Source: Pseudobdellovibrio sp. (lineage in GTDB: Bacteria; Bdellovibrionota; Bdellovibrionia; Bdellovibrionales; Bdellovibrionaceae). From it: a stretch of 64,000 bases of DNA. Below the pieces are notes generated by a model. That model saw nothing but the letters and a program-made list of their open reading frames with translations. It ran no database searches and was not told where the DNA came from. The DNA lies in contig JAMPXC010000009.1 of NCBI GenBank assembly GCA_023701385.1, positions 16,748 to 80,747 on the forward strand, given 5' to 3'. Below are positions 51,673 to 60,500 of this stretch, one piece after another. Every line of letters starts with the position of its first letter. Position 1 is the stretch's first letter. The position numbers and the translations under genes are program-made.

Positions 51673-54015
51673 TTGCAAAAATCGTCTACTCACAACAAAA
51701 CTACTCAATCTGATAAATCAACTGACCGTTCAAATTTTGATAAACAAGCCCTTGAATTCCACCAAATGGGAAGGCCAGGCAAGATCGAAGTTGTCTCAAC
51801 AAAACCGTGTAACACCGAGAAAGCATTAGCTTTAGCGTATTCGCCAGGTGTTGCTGTACCTTGTAAAGTTATCGCGAAAAACCCGGATGCGGTTTACGAC
51901 TACACTACAAAAGGTAATTTAGTGGCGGTGATCTCTGATGGTACTGCGGTCCTAGGCTTAGGTAATATTGGACCTCTGGCTTCAAAACCAGTGATGGAAG
52001 GTAAAGGAATTTTATTTAAGAACTTTGCCGGCATTGATGTTTTTGATATCGAAGTTAAATCTTCTTCAGCGGCAGAATTTATCGCAGCCGTTAGAACATT
52101 AGAACCCACATTCGGCGGAATTAACTTAGAAGATATCAAAGCCCCTGAATGTTTTGAAATTGAAGAAACATTAAAAAAAGAAATGAACATTCCGGTATTT
52201 CATGATGACCAACATGGAACAGCGATTGTTTCTGGTGCAGCGCTAATTAATGCTTGTCAAATCGTTGGCAAAAAACTTTCGGAAGTTAAATTAGTTGTTA
52301 ACGGTGCTGGTGCTTCTGCCATTGCTTGTACAAAACTTATTGTTAGCCTTGGTGTTAAAAAAGAAAACGTGATTATGTGTGACACTACCGGTGTGATTTT
52401 TAAAGGTCGCACAAATGGTATGAACAAATACAAAGAAGAATTTGCCAACAACACGACAAAACGCACTCTTTCTGAAGCCTTAGAAGGGGCTGATGTGTTT
52501 TTAGGACTTTCCGCAGCTGGTGCAGTCACTGGTGATATGGTTAAAACCATGGCGAAAGATCCAATCATTTTCGCGATGGCAAATCCTGATCCAGAAATTA
52601 CTCCAGATGCCGCTCGTGCCGCGCGCGCTGACGCGATCGTTGCCACTGGCCGTTCTGACTATCCTAACCAAGTAAATAACGTTTTAGGTTTCCCGTCGAT
52701 TTTCCGTGGCGCACTCGATACGCGCGCGACTCAAATCAACGAAGAAATGAAATTAGCTGCGGTTCATGCCTTAGCAAAATTAGCCAGAGAAGAAGTTCCT
52801 GATACGGTTTCTGCAAGCTACGGCGGGCAAAAATTTAAATTCGGCCGCGACTATTTAATTCCAAAACCATTTGATACACGCGTCTTAATGTGGGTTGCTC
52901 CTGCTGTGGCTAAAGCTGCGATGGATACAGGTGTAGCCCGTGTTAAAATCGATGACTGGAACAAATACCATGAGCGCTTAGAAGCCATTCAAGGCCCACA
53001 AAAAGTATTTATTCGCTCTGTGATTAACCAAGTTCATGCGAACAGCGAACGTCAGGGAGCACTTCCACGCGTTGTGTTTCCAGAAGGCGCAAGCTCTAAA
53101 ATTTTAAAATCAATCCGCGCTTTAATCGATGAAAAAATCTGTAGTCCTATCGTGATCGGCAATCCAGATACAATTCGCGAAAAAGCTAAAAAACATAACG
53201 TCGATATGGATGGCATCGAGATTTTAAATATCCAAGGTCACGCTAAATTTCACCAATACGCTGAAGAGCTTTACAAACGCCGCCAACGTAAAGGCGTAAA
53301 TATTAAAGAAGCTGAACGTTTAATGAATGACCCAAGCTACTTTGCTTCGATGATGATCGACCAAGGTGATGCTGATGGTATGGTGAACGGCGCTACTACT
53401 AATTACGCTGATGCGGTAAAACCAATTCTTCACACCATTGGTTTAGCAAAAGATCACGTACCTGCTGGTTTAAATATTTTAATTTCTGATAACAGATTTT
53501 TATTCTTATCAGATACAACGGTGAATTTTAACCCGACAGCTGAACAGTTAGCACAAATCGCGATCCAAACGGCGATCGTGGCTGAACACTTCGGTCAAAA
53601 ACCAAGAATTGCTATGCTTAGTTTTTCAAACTTCAGCGGTGAAAACGGAACTCCGGCAAAAATGAGAAAAGCGGCAGAAATCGTGCGCCAAATCCGCCCT
53701 GACCTAGTGGTTGAAGGCGATATGCAAGCTGACACGGCCGTTAATTCTGAAATTCAAAACCGCATCTTCCCGTTCTCGCAATTAGGTGGCGAAGCGAATG
53801 TGTTGATTTTCCCGAATTTAGAATCTGCAAATATTTCTTACAAACTTTTACAACAATTAGGTAAAGTAGAAGTTATCGGGCCATTCTTAATGGGCGTACG
53901 TCGTGCAGCTAACGTGTTACAACGTACTACTACAGAAGAAACAATTTTTAGCTCGGTTGTATTAACAGCACTTGAAGCACAGATCATTAAAGATCGCAGA
54001 CAGGTAAAACACTAA
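51673..54015 (+). CDS. maeB: NADP-dependent malic enzyme with phosphotransacetylase-like C-terminal domain
   Basis: The protein has 780 residues. It starts with TTG (51673), supported by GGAG 8 nt upstream; no closer ATG fits. Residues 1-420 are malic enzyme: YSPGVAVPC near 56, IKAPECFEIE, FHDDQHGTAIV near 177, NGAGASAIACTKL near 215 and FAMANPDPEI. Residues 420-780 are a phosphate-acetyltransferase-like domain (VVFPEGASSKIL, DADGMVNGATTNYADAVKP), usual in MaeB and thought to be regulatory. It makes pyruvate, CO2 and NADPH from malate, useful when fatty acids are oxidised by the neighbouring fad operon. Confidence 0.95.
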   Translation: MQKSSTHNKTTQSDKSTDRSNFDKQALEFHQMGRPGKIEVVSTKPCNTEKALALAYSPGVAVPCKVIAKNPDAVYDYTTKGNLVAVISDGTAVLGLGNIGPLASKPVMEGKGILFKNFAGIDVFDIEVKSSSAAEFIAAVRTLEPTFGGINLEDIKAPECFEIEETLKKEMNIPVFHDDQHGTAIVSGAALINACQIVGKKLSEVKLVVNGAGASAIACTKLIVSLGVKKENVIMCDTTGVIFKGRTNGMNKYKEEFANNTTKRTLSEALEGADVFLGLSAAGAVTGDMVKTMAKDPIIFAMANPDPEITPDAARAARADAIVATGRSDYPNQVNNVLGFPSIFRGALDTRATQINEEMKLAAVHALAKLAREEVPDTVSASYGGQKFKFGRDYLIPKPFDTRVLMWVAPAVAKAAMDTGVARVKIDDWNKYHERLEAIQGPQKVFIRSVINQVHANSERQGALPRVVFPEGASSKILKSIRALIDEKICSPIVIGNPDTIREKAKKHNVDMDGIEILNIQGHAKFHQYAEELYKRRQRKGVNIKEAERLMNDPSYFASMMIDQGDADGMVNGATTNYADAVKPILHTIGLAKDHVPAGLNILISDNRFLFLSDTTVNFNPTAEQLAQIAIQTAIVAEHFGQKPRIAMLSFSNFSGENGTPAKMRKAAEIVRQIRPDLVVEGDMQADTAVNSEIQNRIFPFSQLGGEANVLIFPNLESANISYKLLQQLGKVEVIGPFLMGVRRAANVLQRTTTEETIFSSVVLTALEAQIIKDRRQVKH

Positions 54016-54028
54016 TGGTGAAAAACTA

Positions 54029-55291
54029 GTGAACGAACTACGAATCAGAGACAAAGATAAGGTTATTGTTGTCGGCGTAGGTTTAAAAACTGAACCCTTA
54101 ACTGAAATTAAAGAAAATCTTTGCGAACTTGAGGAATTAGTTTCTGCAGCCGGTGGCGAAGTCATCGGCTCTACCGTTCAAGTTTTACCTCAATGGAATC
54201 CCAGCACCCTGATCGGTTCTGGAAAAGTAACTGACATTAAAGAAATGGTACAAGAATCCGGCGCGCAAGTCGTTGTGATAGACCACCAGTTGTCAGGCAT
54301 TCAATCTCGTAACTTACAAACTGAAATCGGCGTGCGCATCATCGATCGTACGCAATTAATTTTAGATATTTTCGCCCAACGTGCCCGCACCTACGAAGGT
54401 AAACTTCAAGTTGAACTGGCACAGCTATTAGATCAAATGCCCCGCATGATCGGTGCATGGAATGAATCGTTATCACGTTTAGGTGGTGGTATCGGTACGC
54501 GCGGCCCTGGCGAAACAGCTCTAGAAAACGACCGTCGTCGCGCCAAAGAAAAAATCGCGCTGATCAAAAAGAAACTTGAAGAGGTATCTCAGCACCGTTC
54601 GCAACATCGACAATCTCGTCGTAGAAACGAAGTGCCAAGTTTTGCGTTAATTGGTTATACCAACTCCGGAAAAAGTTCTTTATTAAATCGTTTAACCGGC
54701 GCGCAAGTTATGGCTAAGAACATGTTATTTGCGACTCTTGATCCGACAACAAGAAAAGTTTTCTTAGATGAAGGCCCACCAGCGGTTGTGACTGATACCG
54801 TGGGATTTATCAGAAAATTACCAACCCAACTTATCGAAGCCTTTAAAGCCACACTTGAAGAATCGGCCGAGGCTGACATCTTACTTCATGTGATTGATTT
54901 ATCTTCGCCAAATATGGAAAGACAAATTGAAGTTGTCGATGGCTTAATTAAAGAATTTAAATGGGAAGATAAAAAAATCATTCACATTTTTAATAAAGTT
55001 GATGTGGCCTCAGTCGACCGCCAGTTCAGAGTCAAACAATTTCCCCGCGTGTTCGTAAGTGCCTTAACAGGACAGGGTTTTGAGCAGCTTAAAAAAGTGA
55101 TGGCCGATTCCATCAACGAAATGCAGACCGAAGTAGAATTATACTTCTCACACACGCAGGAATTTAAGATTTATGACCTAAGTCGAGAAGCTAAGATCAC
55201 CCGTAAAGAGCCTGCTACCGAGGGCACCGTGTGCTACGCACTGATGACCCCGACCTTAATCAACAAGTGGCGTGATTTCCTCGTAAAATAG
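54029..55291 (+). CDS. hflX: GTPase HflX
   Basis: The protein has 420 residues, starting with GTG. HflX binds stalled or stressed ribosomes and splits them. The N-terminal HflX domain contains LPQWNPSTLIGSGKV and LSRLGGGIGTRGPGET, the family signature. The G domain has the P-loop GYTNSGKSSL (usually GYTNAGKST), DTVGFIRKLP and FNKVD. It is 13 bp behind maeB and may be co-transcribed. The function is well established in the family, but the exact cellular role here is not. Confidence 0.95.
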   Translation: MNELRIRDKDKVIVVGVGLKTEPLTEIKENLCELEELVSAAGGEVIGSTVQVLPQWNPSTLIGSGKVTDIKEMVQESGAQVVVIDHQLSGIQSRNLQTEIGVRIIDRTQLILDIFAQRARTYEGKLQVELAQLLDQMPRMIGAWNESLSRLGGGIGTRGPGETALENDRRRAKEKIALIKKKLEEVSQHRSQHRQSRRRNEVPSFALIGYTNSGKSSLLNRLTGAQVMAKNMLFATLDPTTRKVFLDEGPPAVVTDTVGFIRKLPTQLIEAFKATLEESAEADILLHVIDLSSPNMERQIEVVDGLIKEFKWEDKKIIHIFNKVDVASVDRQFRVKQFPRVFVSALTGQGFEQLKKVMADSINEMQTEVELYFSHTQEFKIYDLSREAKITRKEPATEGTVCYALMTPTLINKWRDFLVK

Positions 55292-55316
55292 TTAGTTTAC
55301 TTGCTACAATCTAAGA

Positions 55317-56465
55317 ATGATAAATCTTAAATTTATTCTTGTGAGCGCAGCTTTAACTTTAATGTATTTTCCATTAACAGCACAGGCTGCAGGCGATCAG
55401 TGTCTCTCAGGAACTCCTGGCAATAACCACCTGATTCAGCAATTAGGACGAGCTAAAAACTCAAGCCAAATCACTGCAAAGCTAACTCACAAATATAATT
55501 TAGAACATGCACCGGTTGAGCCACCTTTAGCTGGCTGCGTCGCCTGTCAACAAGGCCCAGGCAATGGACCTTTAAGTTTAAACAATCAAGCAACGGCTGA
55601 ACTGCTTCGCAAAGTCGCTCCTGATGCCCGCCTACTTCTTCGTACAGATTGCCTTTCAGCTTCAGGAAAAGTTGACGCCCCAACGACAGAATTAAAATGC
55701 CCTGAAGGCAAGCTTTCTTCAAAATATAATTTCTGCTTCGATTCAAATTTAATGCGTTATCAAAATGCAGTGATCACTGATTTTTATAAATGCGTAAAAA
55801 AAATGACTAACCTTCCACTGACTCCTGCGGGTTTATTTGAAATGTATTCTTTAGAATCAGGCTTCAAACCGCACTACGCTTATAATGGTGGTGTGGGTGT
55901 AGGCCAGTTAACAGGAATTTTCGTTGATGACATCAATCAAAAACACCGTGGCTTAGGCATCTTAAAAAAAGTGGCGAACACGTCTGATGCAGATTGCGAA
56001 ATCGCTAAAAAAATTGCCGAAAAAGATGTTAAAAAGCCAGTGCGTCTAAATAACAATCGCTGTAAGTTTGTTGAGTACGGTGAAGGTATGGAGCGCAACG
56101 TTCTTTATACTTTAATCGGCATGGCGAACTCTTGGGATAAAGATATTGAACCGGTCATGGAAAGCTATATCGCCAAACACAAAGGCAACCCCGTTCTTCC
56201 ACGTGCAACTGAATTAGCTTTACTAAATGGCTACGGCCCCGGTGGACGTGCTGCAGCCCGCGCTGCTGTTCGCCGCTTAACGAAATTATCTCCGACTCAA
56301 TTTGTTACCCAAATTCAAAAACCAATGTCAGGCAGCAAAGGTACCAACCTAACAACTTATATTGGTAAAATGCAAAAAAGACAAAAGCAATTACTTGGCG
56401 ATATGTCAGCTGAGCAACGCGCAGCTTACAACAAAGAAGGAGCTCGCTCATGCGTAAACAATTAG
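55317..56465 (+). CDS. Exported transglycosylase-like (lysozyme-fold) protein
   Basis: The protein has 382 residues with a signal peptide ending TAQA. The segment LFEMYSLESGFKPHYAYNGG (173-192) with Glu 180 followed by VGVGQLTG (193-200) resembles the SLT core ESxF...GxGQLT, so Glu 180 is the candidate catalytic residue. The rest has many Cys (CVACQQ, CLSASG, FCFD, CKFVEYGEG, CEIAK), probably disulphide-linked. It may cut peptidoglycan, as expected for a predatory or envelope-remodelling bacterium, but this is inferred. The next gene starts 16 bp inside its end. Confidence 0.65.
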   Translation: MINLKFILVSAALTLMYFPLTAQAAGDQCLSGTPGNNHLIQQLGRAKNSSQITAKLTHKYNLEHAPVEPPLAGCVACQQGPGNGPLSLNNQATAELLRKVAPDARLLLRTDCLSASGKVDAPTTELKCPEGKLSSKYNFCFDSNLMRYQNAVITDFYKCVKKMTNLPLTPAGLFEMYSLESGFKPHYAYNGGVGVGQLTGIFVDDINQKHRGLGILKKVANTSDADCEIAKKIAEKDVKKPVRLNNNRCKFVEYGEGMERNVLYTLIGMANSWDKDIEPVMESYIAKHKGNPVLPRATELALLNGYGPGGRAAARAAVRRLTKLSPTQFVTQIQKPMSGSKGTNLTTYIGKMQKRQKQLLGDMSAEQRAAYNKEGARSCVNN

Positions 56466-56869
56466 GATTAATCACTACTCTTCTTATCTCTGTGTCAGCT
56501 TTTGCTTCGACACCGACGTCTCTTTCTCCTGAATTAAAAAAAGATTACGATGAGTTTCAAAGATCGTACGAAGACGCTGTGACGATGTCTGGCGATAAAG
56601 CTAAATTTTTAAAAGAATTTAAAAATATCGAAGCTGGGCTTCAAAAAAAGTATAATGCTTTTGATAAAAAAGAAGGCCAAAAGTTAACTGCCGAAGGTAA
56701 TCAAATGGCCTTAGATATCGAAATGCTTGAGCCGTTAAAAATTATCGCTGAAGGTAACGCTTCTAAAGAAAGCTGTTCAAACGCTGAATTTATTAACGAA
56801 CTTAATAATCAATCAGACGCTAAAGCTTACGAAAAGTTAAAAGAACAAATCACCAAGCTTTGCAGATAG
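56450..56869 (+). CDS. Small exported helical protein
   Basis: The protein has 139 residues. A signal peptide (KQLGLITTLLISVSAFA) is followed by a mature part of helices rich in Lys, Glu and Ala (LKKDYDEFQRSYEDAV, KAKFLKEFKNIEAGLQKKYN) and two Cys near the end (KESCSNAEF, KLCR). No family is recognised. It overlaps the upstream transglycosylase-like gene by 16 bp. The pair could work together in the periplasm, for example as enzyme and inhibitor or chaperone, a guess only. It converges on a 29-residue small ORF 6 bp away. Confidence 0.6.
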   Translation: MRKQLGLITTLLISVSAFASTPTSLSPELKKDYDEFQRSYEDAVTMSGDKAKFLKEFKNIEAGLQKKYNAFDKKEGQKLTAEGNQMALDIEMLEPLKIIAEGNASKESCSNAEFINELNNQSDAKAYEKLKEQITKLCR

Positions 56870-56874
56870 ACATC

Positions 56875-56964
56875 TTAGATCACGCCGGAATGTTGCACGA
56901 TCAATAACCCGGCTAAAACTAAGCACAAGAAGATGTTAAGTTTTTTGAAAAAATCTACTGTCAT
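56875..56964 (-). CDS. 29-residue single-span membrane protein
   Basis: An ATG at 56964 preceded by AGGGGGATTT (strong ribosome site) opens a 29-codon frame: a short charged start (MTVDFFKKLN) followed by one membrane helix of about 15 residues (IFLCLVLAGLLIVQ) and a short tail. It starts 8 bp after the stop of the FG-GAP lipoprotein gene on the same strand and is probably co-translated. It is too short for most gene finders. The function is unknown. Confidence 0.6.
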   Translation of the reverse strand: MTVDFFKKLNIFLCLVLAGLLIVQHSGVI

Positions 56965-56972
56965 AAATCCCC

Positions 56973-58517
56973 CTATTGGCACTTAACTTCAGGAATATCC
57001 TGAAAAGTATTTCTCTTAAACGACTTCGGCAACTGCCCCATGGTGTAAGTTGTCGTTGTCGGTCTTAAATCATCAGTTACATTTGTAATAAAGTAGTTAT
57101 GCTGATTCCATACGGCACGTGTCGGCATCCAAGAACCTTTAACTGTCGGTCCAAACACCCTTACGCCGTTCATTTTATAAAAAGGGCTGTCTGGCATTGT
57201 ATCGTAAGAGTATGAATTTTGCGCCACCACAAGATCGGCATAACCATCACCGTCAGCATCAGCCACAACCGGGTATTCACTTAAAGTCCCACTTGGATTT
57301 TTAATTTCCCAAACCGGGCGTAAATTTAAAGAACCATCTAATTCATAAATTCTAAGATACTGTTCATCGGCGTAGACGATTTCAGGTTTTTTATCACCGT
57401 TAAAATCAAACGAAGCCACACCGGTTTTACGTGACGAACAATCGCGTGTTAAGCTTCCGGCAATTTTATTTCCGTTCACATCGTAAATTGTTAACGAACG
57501 ACCTGTAGCTACGGCGATCTCTAATGATTTTTCGTCGCCATCAAAATCACCGATGGTTGCTTGTCCACCACCAATGGTACCCGAACAAGTATTTTCAGTG
57601 TGTTCAGTTAAAGTTTTATCAACAAGAATTTTTCCTTGCGCCGAATACACCTGAAAAGTACCGCCCCCGATTAAAACAATTTCTGACCCGGCTTCGCCAG
57701 GATAAATATCAGCTATGGCCGGATGACCCGTTTTATTAAATTTAGCCACCGTCTTACCGTACATATCCATAATGCCCATAGCGTTGACGATATTCATTTT
57801 CGGTTTTGAACTTGGTTGCGCTAATTGCAAATTCACCGGAATGTTATAGCCCGCAACTAACTCAAGCTGAGTTTTGATATAGGGTATTTTATTTTTTTCT
57901 GAAACCACAAAACCAGGTGCTACGATATCTGCAATCCCATCACGGTCAAAATCAGTCGCTGACAGTGAATCATCGGTCACTGTGGCACTTGTTGGTTTAT
58001 TAATAATCCAACGTTGAGTCCCATCGTAATTAAGCGCAACCACATTTGTGCCCGAAGCCGCTTTATTTAAATAAATGACTTCAGCCTTGCCATCACCCTC
58101 AATATCAATCAATAACGGTGCAATTGTACCATAGGCCATTAATTCTGGCTTATGAGCTGTCCATTCTTCGTGGCCGTCAGCTCCGTTAATCACACGAATG
58201 TAACCAGATGATGTGTAGGCATTACCCTTGAAAGTTGTAAACACGATTTCTGGAACACCATCACCATCAAGATCACCTACCACCGGAGTTGACATCACTT
58301 GGCTATAAAGCGGCTCAAAACTTTTTGCATAATCCCATTCAAATTTAAGTTTTGGCTCAATCTCTACAGCCGTCATCTCACGGCAGATCGGAACTTCGAT
58401 CGCCAATGATGCCGGATCAACTTTAAATTCCATTTGCGACGAAGAACAATTCTGAAAAGAGAAAAGCAAAGTCGGAACAAGTACAAATGTAATTAAAAGC
58501 ACACGATAGCGTGACAT
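56973..58517 (-). CDS. FG-GAP/VCBS-repeat lipoprotein (integrin-like beta-propeller)
   Basis: The protein has 514 residues. The signal peptide ends in SFQNC (lipobox typical of Bdellovibrio), so the protein is lipid-anchored. The chain is a seven-bladed-propeller candidate with calcium-binding loops D-x-D-G-D-G: DLDGDGVPEIVF, DIEGDGKAEVIY, DFDRDGIADIVA, DFDGDEKSLEIA, DFNGDKKPEIVY and DADGDGYADLVV. FG-GAP proteins often sit on the cell surface and mediate adhesion or complex formation. Two tiny single-span genes lie on each side on the same strand, suggesting a three-gene unit. A role in adhesion is inferred only. Confidence 0.85.
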   Translation of the reverse strand: MSRYRVLLITFVLVPTLLFSFQNCSSSQMEFKVDPASLAIEVPICREMTAVEIEPKLKFEWDYAKSFEPLYSQVMSTPVVGDLDGDGVPEIVFTTFKGNAYTSSGYIRVINGADGHEEWTAHKPELMAYGTIAPLLIDIEGDGKAEVIYLNKAASGTNVVALNYDGTQRWIINKPTSATVTDDSLSATDFDRDGIADIVAPGFVVSEKNKIPYIKTQLELVAGYNIPVNLQLAQPSSKPKMNIVNAMGIMDMYGKTVAKFNKTGHPAIADIYPGEAGSEIVLIGGGTFQVYSAQGKILVDKTLTEHTENTCSGTIGGGQATIGDFDGDEKSLEIAVATGRSLTIYDVNGNKIAGSLTRDCSSRKTGVASFDFNGDKKPEIVYADEQYLRIYELDGSLNLRPVWEIKNPSGTLSEYPVVADADGDGYADLVVAQNSYSYDTMPDSPFYKMNGVRVFGPTVKGSWMPTRAVWNQHNYFITNVTDDLRPTTTTYTMGQLPKSFKRNTFQDIPEVKCQ

Positions 58518-58550
58518 AGGATCTACCTCAATTTTAGTGAATGATTTCGC

Positions 58551-58646
58551 TTAGAAAACGCAAAGAATTAAAGTCGGCAATACGATAAGTACGAATAAAA
58601 AAACTTGCTCCTGCTTTTTGGACTGCTTGCCTGATTTAATATACAT
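58551..58646 (-). CDS. 31-residue single-span membrane protein
   Basis: An ATG at 58646 with GGTGGGGG about 9 nt upstream opens a 31-codon frame: a basic start rich in Lys and Gln (MYIKSGKQSKKQEQ), then one membrane helix of about 15 residues (VFLFVLIVLPTLILC) ending VF. Its stop lies 33 bp before the start of the FG-GAP lipoprotein gene on the same strand. Coding potential is supported by the strong ribosome site and the clear charge-then-helix layout. Confidence 0.55.
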   Translation of the reverse strand: MYIKSGKQSKKQEQVFLFVLIVLPTLILCVF

Positions 58647-58818
58647 GTTTCGTTCCCCCACCCGAGAAACTATAAAGCAAAGACTTAGCCAACGGCTTTA
58701 AACGAAGGTGCGAGTTATAAATTGATTTTGAGCGAATAGCTTATATGCAGTTTTCAAAAGTGGAGCAGGCTTAAGCTCATAACTTCACTCAACCTTTTGA
58801 AAGAGTTCATCAAACATT

Positions 58819-58845
58819 AGACATGTCAGACTTACTGTCATGTCT
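58819..58845 (-). terminator. Hairpin after the acyl-CoA thioesterase gene
   Basis: AGACATG (58819-58825) pairs with CATGTCT (58839-58845), and CAG/CTG inside extends the stem after a mismatch. It lies 22 bp past the stop of the thioesterase gene. There is no strong T-run, so termination strength is uncertain. Confidence 0.4.
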
Positions 58846-58866
58846 TTAAATGAGACGATGATTACA

Positions 58867-59337
58867 TTATCCCTGACGTTGAGAGATGCGGTATTCACGG
58901 CGCTTTTTAGCCGCTTCAAAACGACGTTTTTCTACGTCTGTTTCTAAGATAAGACCTGGAACTTTCGTTTTACGGCCATCAGAGCCTAAGGCTACAAATG
59001 TTAAATACGAAGAGGCAGTATGAAAAACTTCACCGGTTTTAGGATTTTCAGCATCTACACGAACGCCGACTTCCATTGAAGAATTTGAAACAAAGTTAAC
59101 AGAGGCTTTAAGGTTTACCACCCAGCCTTTTCTAACAGGAGCCACGAAATCTAAACGATCAATAGAAGCGGTTACAACTTCTCTGCCCGAATGACGTTGC
59201 GCTGCGATCGCTGCACAGATATCAATCCATGACATAATCGTGCCCCCGAAAATCGTATCAATTGCATTGGTGTGTGAAGGTAAAACTAATTGGGTCATAA
59301 CAACCTGAGAACGAGAAACCGATTTAGAATCTAACAT
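58867..59337 (-). CDS. Acyl-CoA thioesterase, hotdog fold (YciA-like)
   Basis: The protein has 156 residues. It hydrolyses acyl-CoA to free acid and CoA. The hotdog signature includes MTQLVLPSHTNAIDTIFGGTIMSWIDICAAIAAQRHS (the helix-Gly-Gly region with catalytic Asp and substrate helix) and FVAPVRKGWVVNLKASV, very like YciA/acyl-CoA thioesterase family members. It is cytoplasmic. It stands alone, with a terminator-like hairpin behind it and the LuxR-type gene's terminator before it, so it is probably transcribed on its own. The preferred chain length is unknown. Confidence 0.88.
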   Translation of the reverse strand: MLDSKSVSRSQVVMTQLVLPSHTNAIDTIFGGTIMSWIDICAAIAAQRHSGREVVTASIDRLDFVAPVRKGWVVNLKASVNFVSNSSMEVGVRVDAENPKTGEVFHTASSYLTFVALGSDGRKTKVPGLILETDVEKRRFEAAKKRREYRISQRQG

Positions 59338-59375
59338 GATGATTCTCCTCTTAACAAATTAGCACCGCCGAAGAT

Positions 59376-59406
59376 AAAAAAAAGGATGATCTTTCGATCA
59401 TCCTTT
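59376..59406 (-). terminator. Strong Rho-independent terminator of the LuxR-type gene
   Basis: A perfect 11-bp stem AAAGGATGATC/GATCATCCTTT (59381-59391 with 59396-59406) closes a 4-nt TTTC loop. On the minus strand it is followed by a run of eight T. It lies 30 bp behind the LuxR-type gene. Confidence 0.92.
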
Positions 59407-59435
59407 AAGATTTATTTAACTAAATCAACTTAGGA

Positions 59436-59798
59436 TTAAACTCCTAAGTCACCGTTGTTACGGCCGATACCGCCACCAGGTAACGTGATAGTCGTGTTAC
59501 CAGCAGGGATCGTTTGTGTAGCTTGCGTATTGAATGCAGTTGCTCCAGCAGGTTGAGTCGCTTCAACACGTGCTTCTGATTCAACAAATCCAAGGTGAGG
59601 TAAGCACCATACGATAAGTTGTGCGCGTGATTTAACATTCATTTTTTTGTAGATGTTTGTTAAGTGAAATTTAACTGTTTTTTCAGTTACGAAAAGTTGG
59701 TTTGCAACTTCCTTGTTAGAAAGTCCTTTAGAAACTAGTTCTGCAACTTCCGCTTCACGATTTGAAAGACCCTTTTGAATTAAGATATCTCTGAGCAT
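59436..59798 (-). CDS. Single-domain LuxR (GerE) HTH regulator with disordered tail
   Basis: The protein has 120 residues. Residues 8-68 form a LuxR/GerE helix-turn-helix: LSNREAEVAELVSKGLSNKE, VANQLFVTEKTVKFHLTNIYKKM and SRAQLIVWCL. There is no receiver or autoinducer domain. The last 45 residues are low complexity (ATQPAGATAFNTQATQTIPA, then LPGGGIGRNNGD), so probably unstructured. AGGAGG lies 9 nt before the ATG. It acts alone or with an unknown partner. A perfect terminator ends its transcript. Targets are unknown. Confidence 0.88.
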   Translation of the reverse strand: MLRDILIQKGLSNREAEVAELVSKGLSNKEVANQLFVTEKTVKFHLTNIYKKMNVKSRAQLIVWCLPHLGFVESEARVEATQPAGATAFNTQATQTIPAGNTTITLPGGGIGRNNGDLGV

Positions 59799-60082
59799 CC
59801 TTGCTCCTCCTGCTTAATTGTTTTTTGTTTACTATAGCTACTTTTTCTTTGCGTCACTCTGAGATCAGTCTCGATTTCCTTATCTCGACTTTGTTTCAGT
59901 TTGAACAACAACAACCTGAATTTAAGTCTGACAGACTTTTGGAAGAACGCAATACCTATGTCTTTTATTTTTTTAAAAACTAGACCGCCCCCCGTCAAAA
60001 CCATGAAAAAATCGTGAAATATGTAGAAATCCACACAAGAACCGCCACAGACTAACCGATGAGTCACCTTGAGGAGTCTAGT

Positions 60083-60499
60083 ATGTTTAATCCAAATACC
60101 AAGTTTTTAGTCGTAGATGATTTTGCAACAATGCGAAAAGTAGTTAAAAAAGTACTTACCGAATTAGGTTATTCAGATATTCACGAAGCCGAAGACGGAA
60201 AAGCCGCGTTTCAATTAATCCAAGACGCAGCCAATGGCGGATCACCCTTCCAGTGTATAGTTTCCGACTGGAATATGCCGAATATGACAGGTCTTGAGCT
60301 TTTAAAAGCCTGTAAAGCAGATGCAAAATTTAAAGATACACCTTTTATGCTGGTCACGGCTGAGAGTGAAAAAGAACAGATCATCGAGGCTGCTAAAGCC
60401 GGTGTTTCTGAGTACGTAGTTAAACCTTTCAACGCTGCCACATTAAAAGAAAAATTAGGCCGCGTGTACGCAAAACATAACGGCGCAAAGGCGGCATAA
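60083..60499 (+). CDS. cheY: CheY-type response regulator
   Basis: The protein has 138 residues from the ATG at 60083, chosen because GAGGAG lies 9 nt upstream. All receiver landmarks are present: Asp 12 and 13, phosphorylated Asp 62 in VSDWNMPNMTG, Thr 92 in LVTAES and Lys 114 in VVKPF. It is very similar to CheY, which binds the flagellar switch when phosphorylated. It is followed 1 bp later by a CheX-like gene, so phosphatase and target are encoded together. Confidence 0.92.
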   Translation: MFNPNTKFLVVDDFATMRKVVKKVLTELGYSDIHEAEDGKAAFQLIQDAANGGSPFQCIVSDWNMPNMTGLELLKACKADAKFKDTPFMLVTAESEKEQIIEAAKAGVSEYVVKPFNAATLKEKLGRVYAKHNGAKAA

Positions 60500-60500
60500 G

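Noticed and set aside
59780..60067. 95-codon minus-strand ORF upstream of the LuxR-type gene
   Set aside because: It runs through the intergenic region, has no ribosome site and its translation lacks any domain; the LuxR gene has its own strong start.
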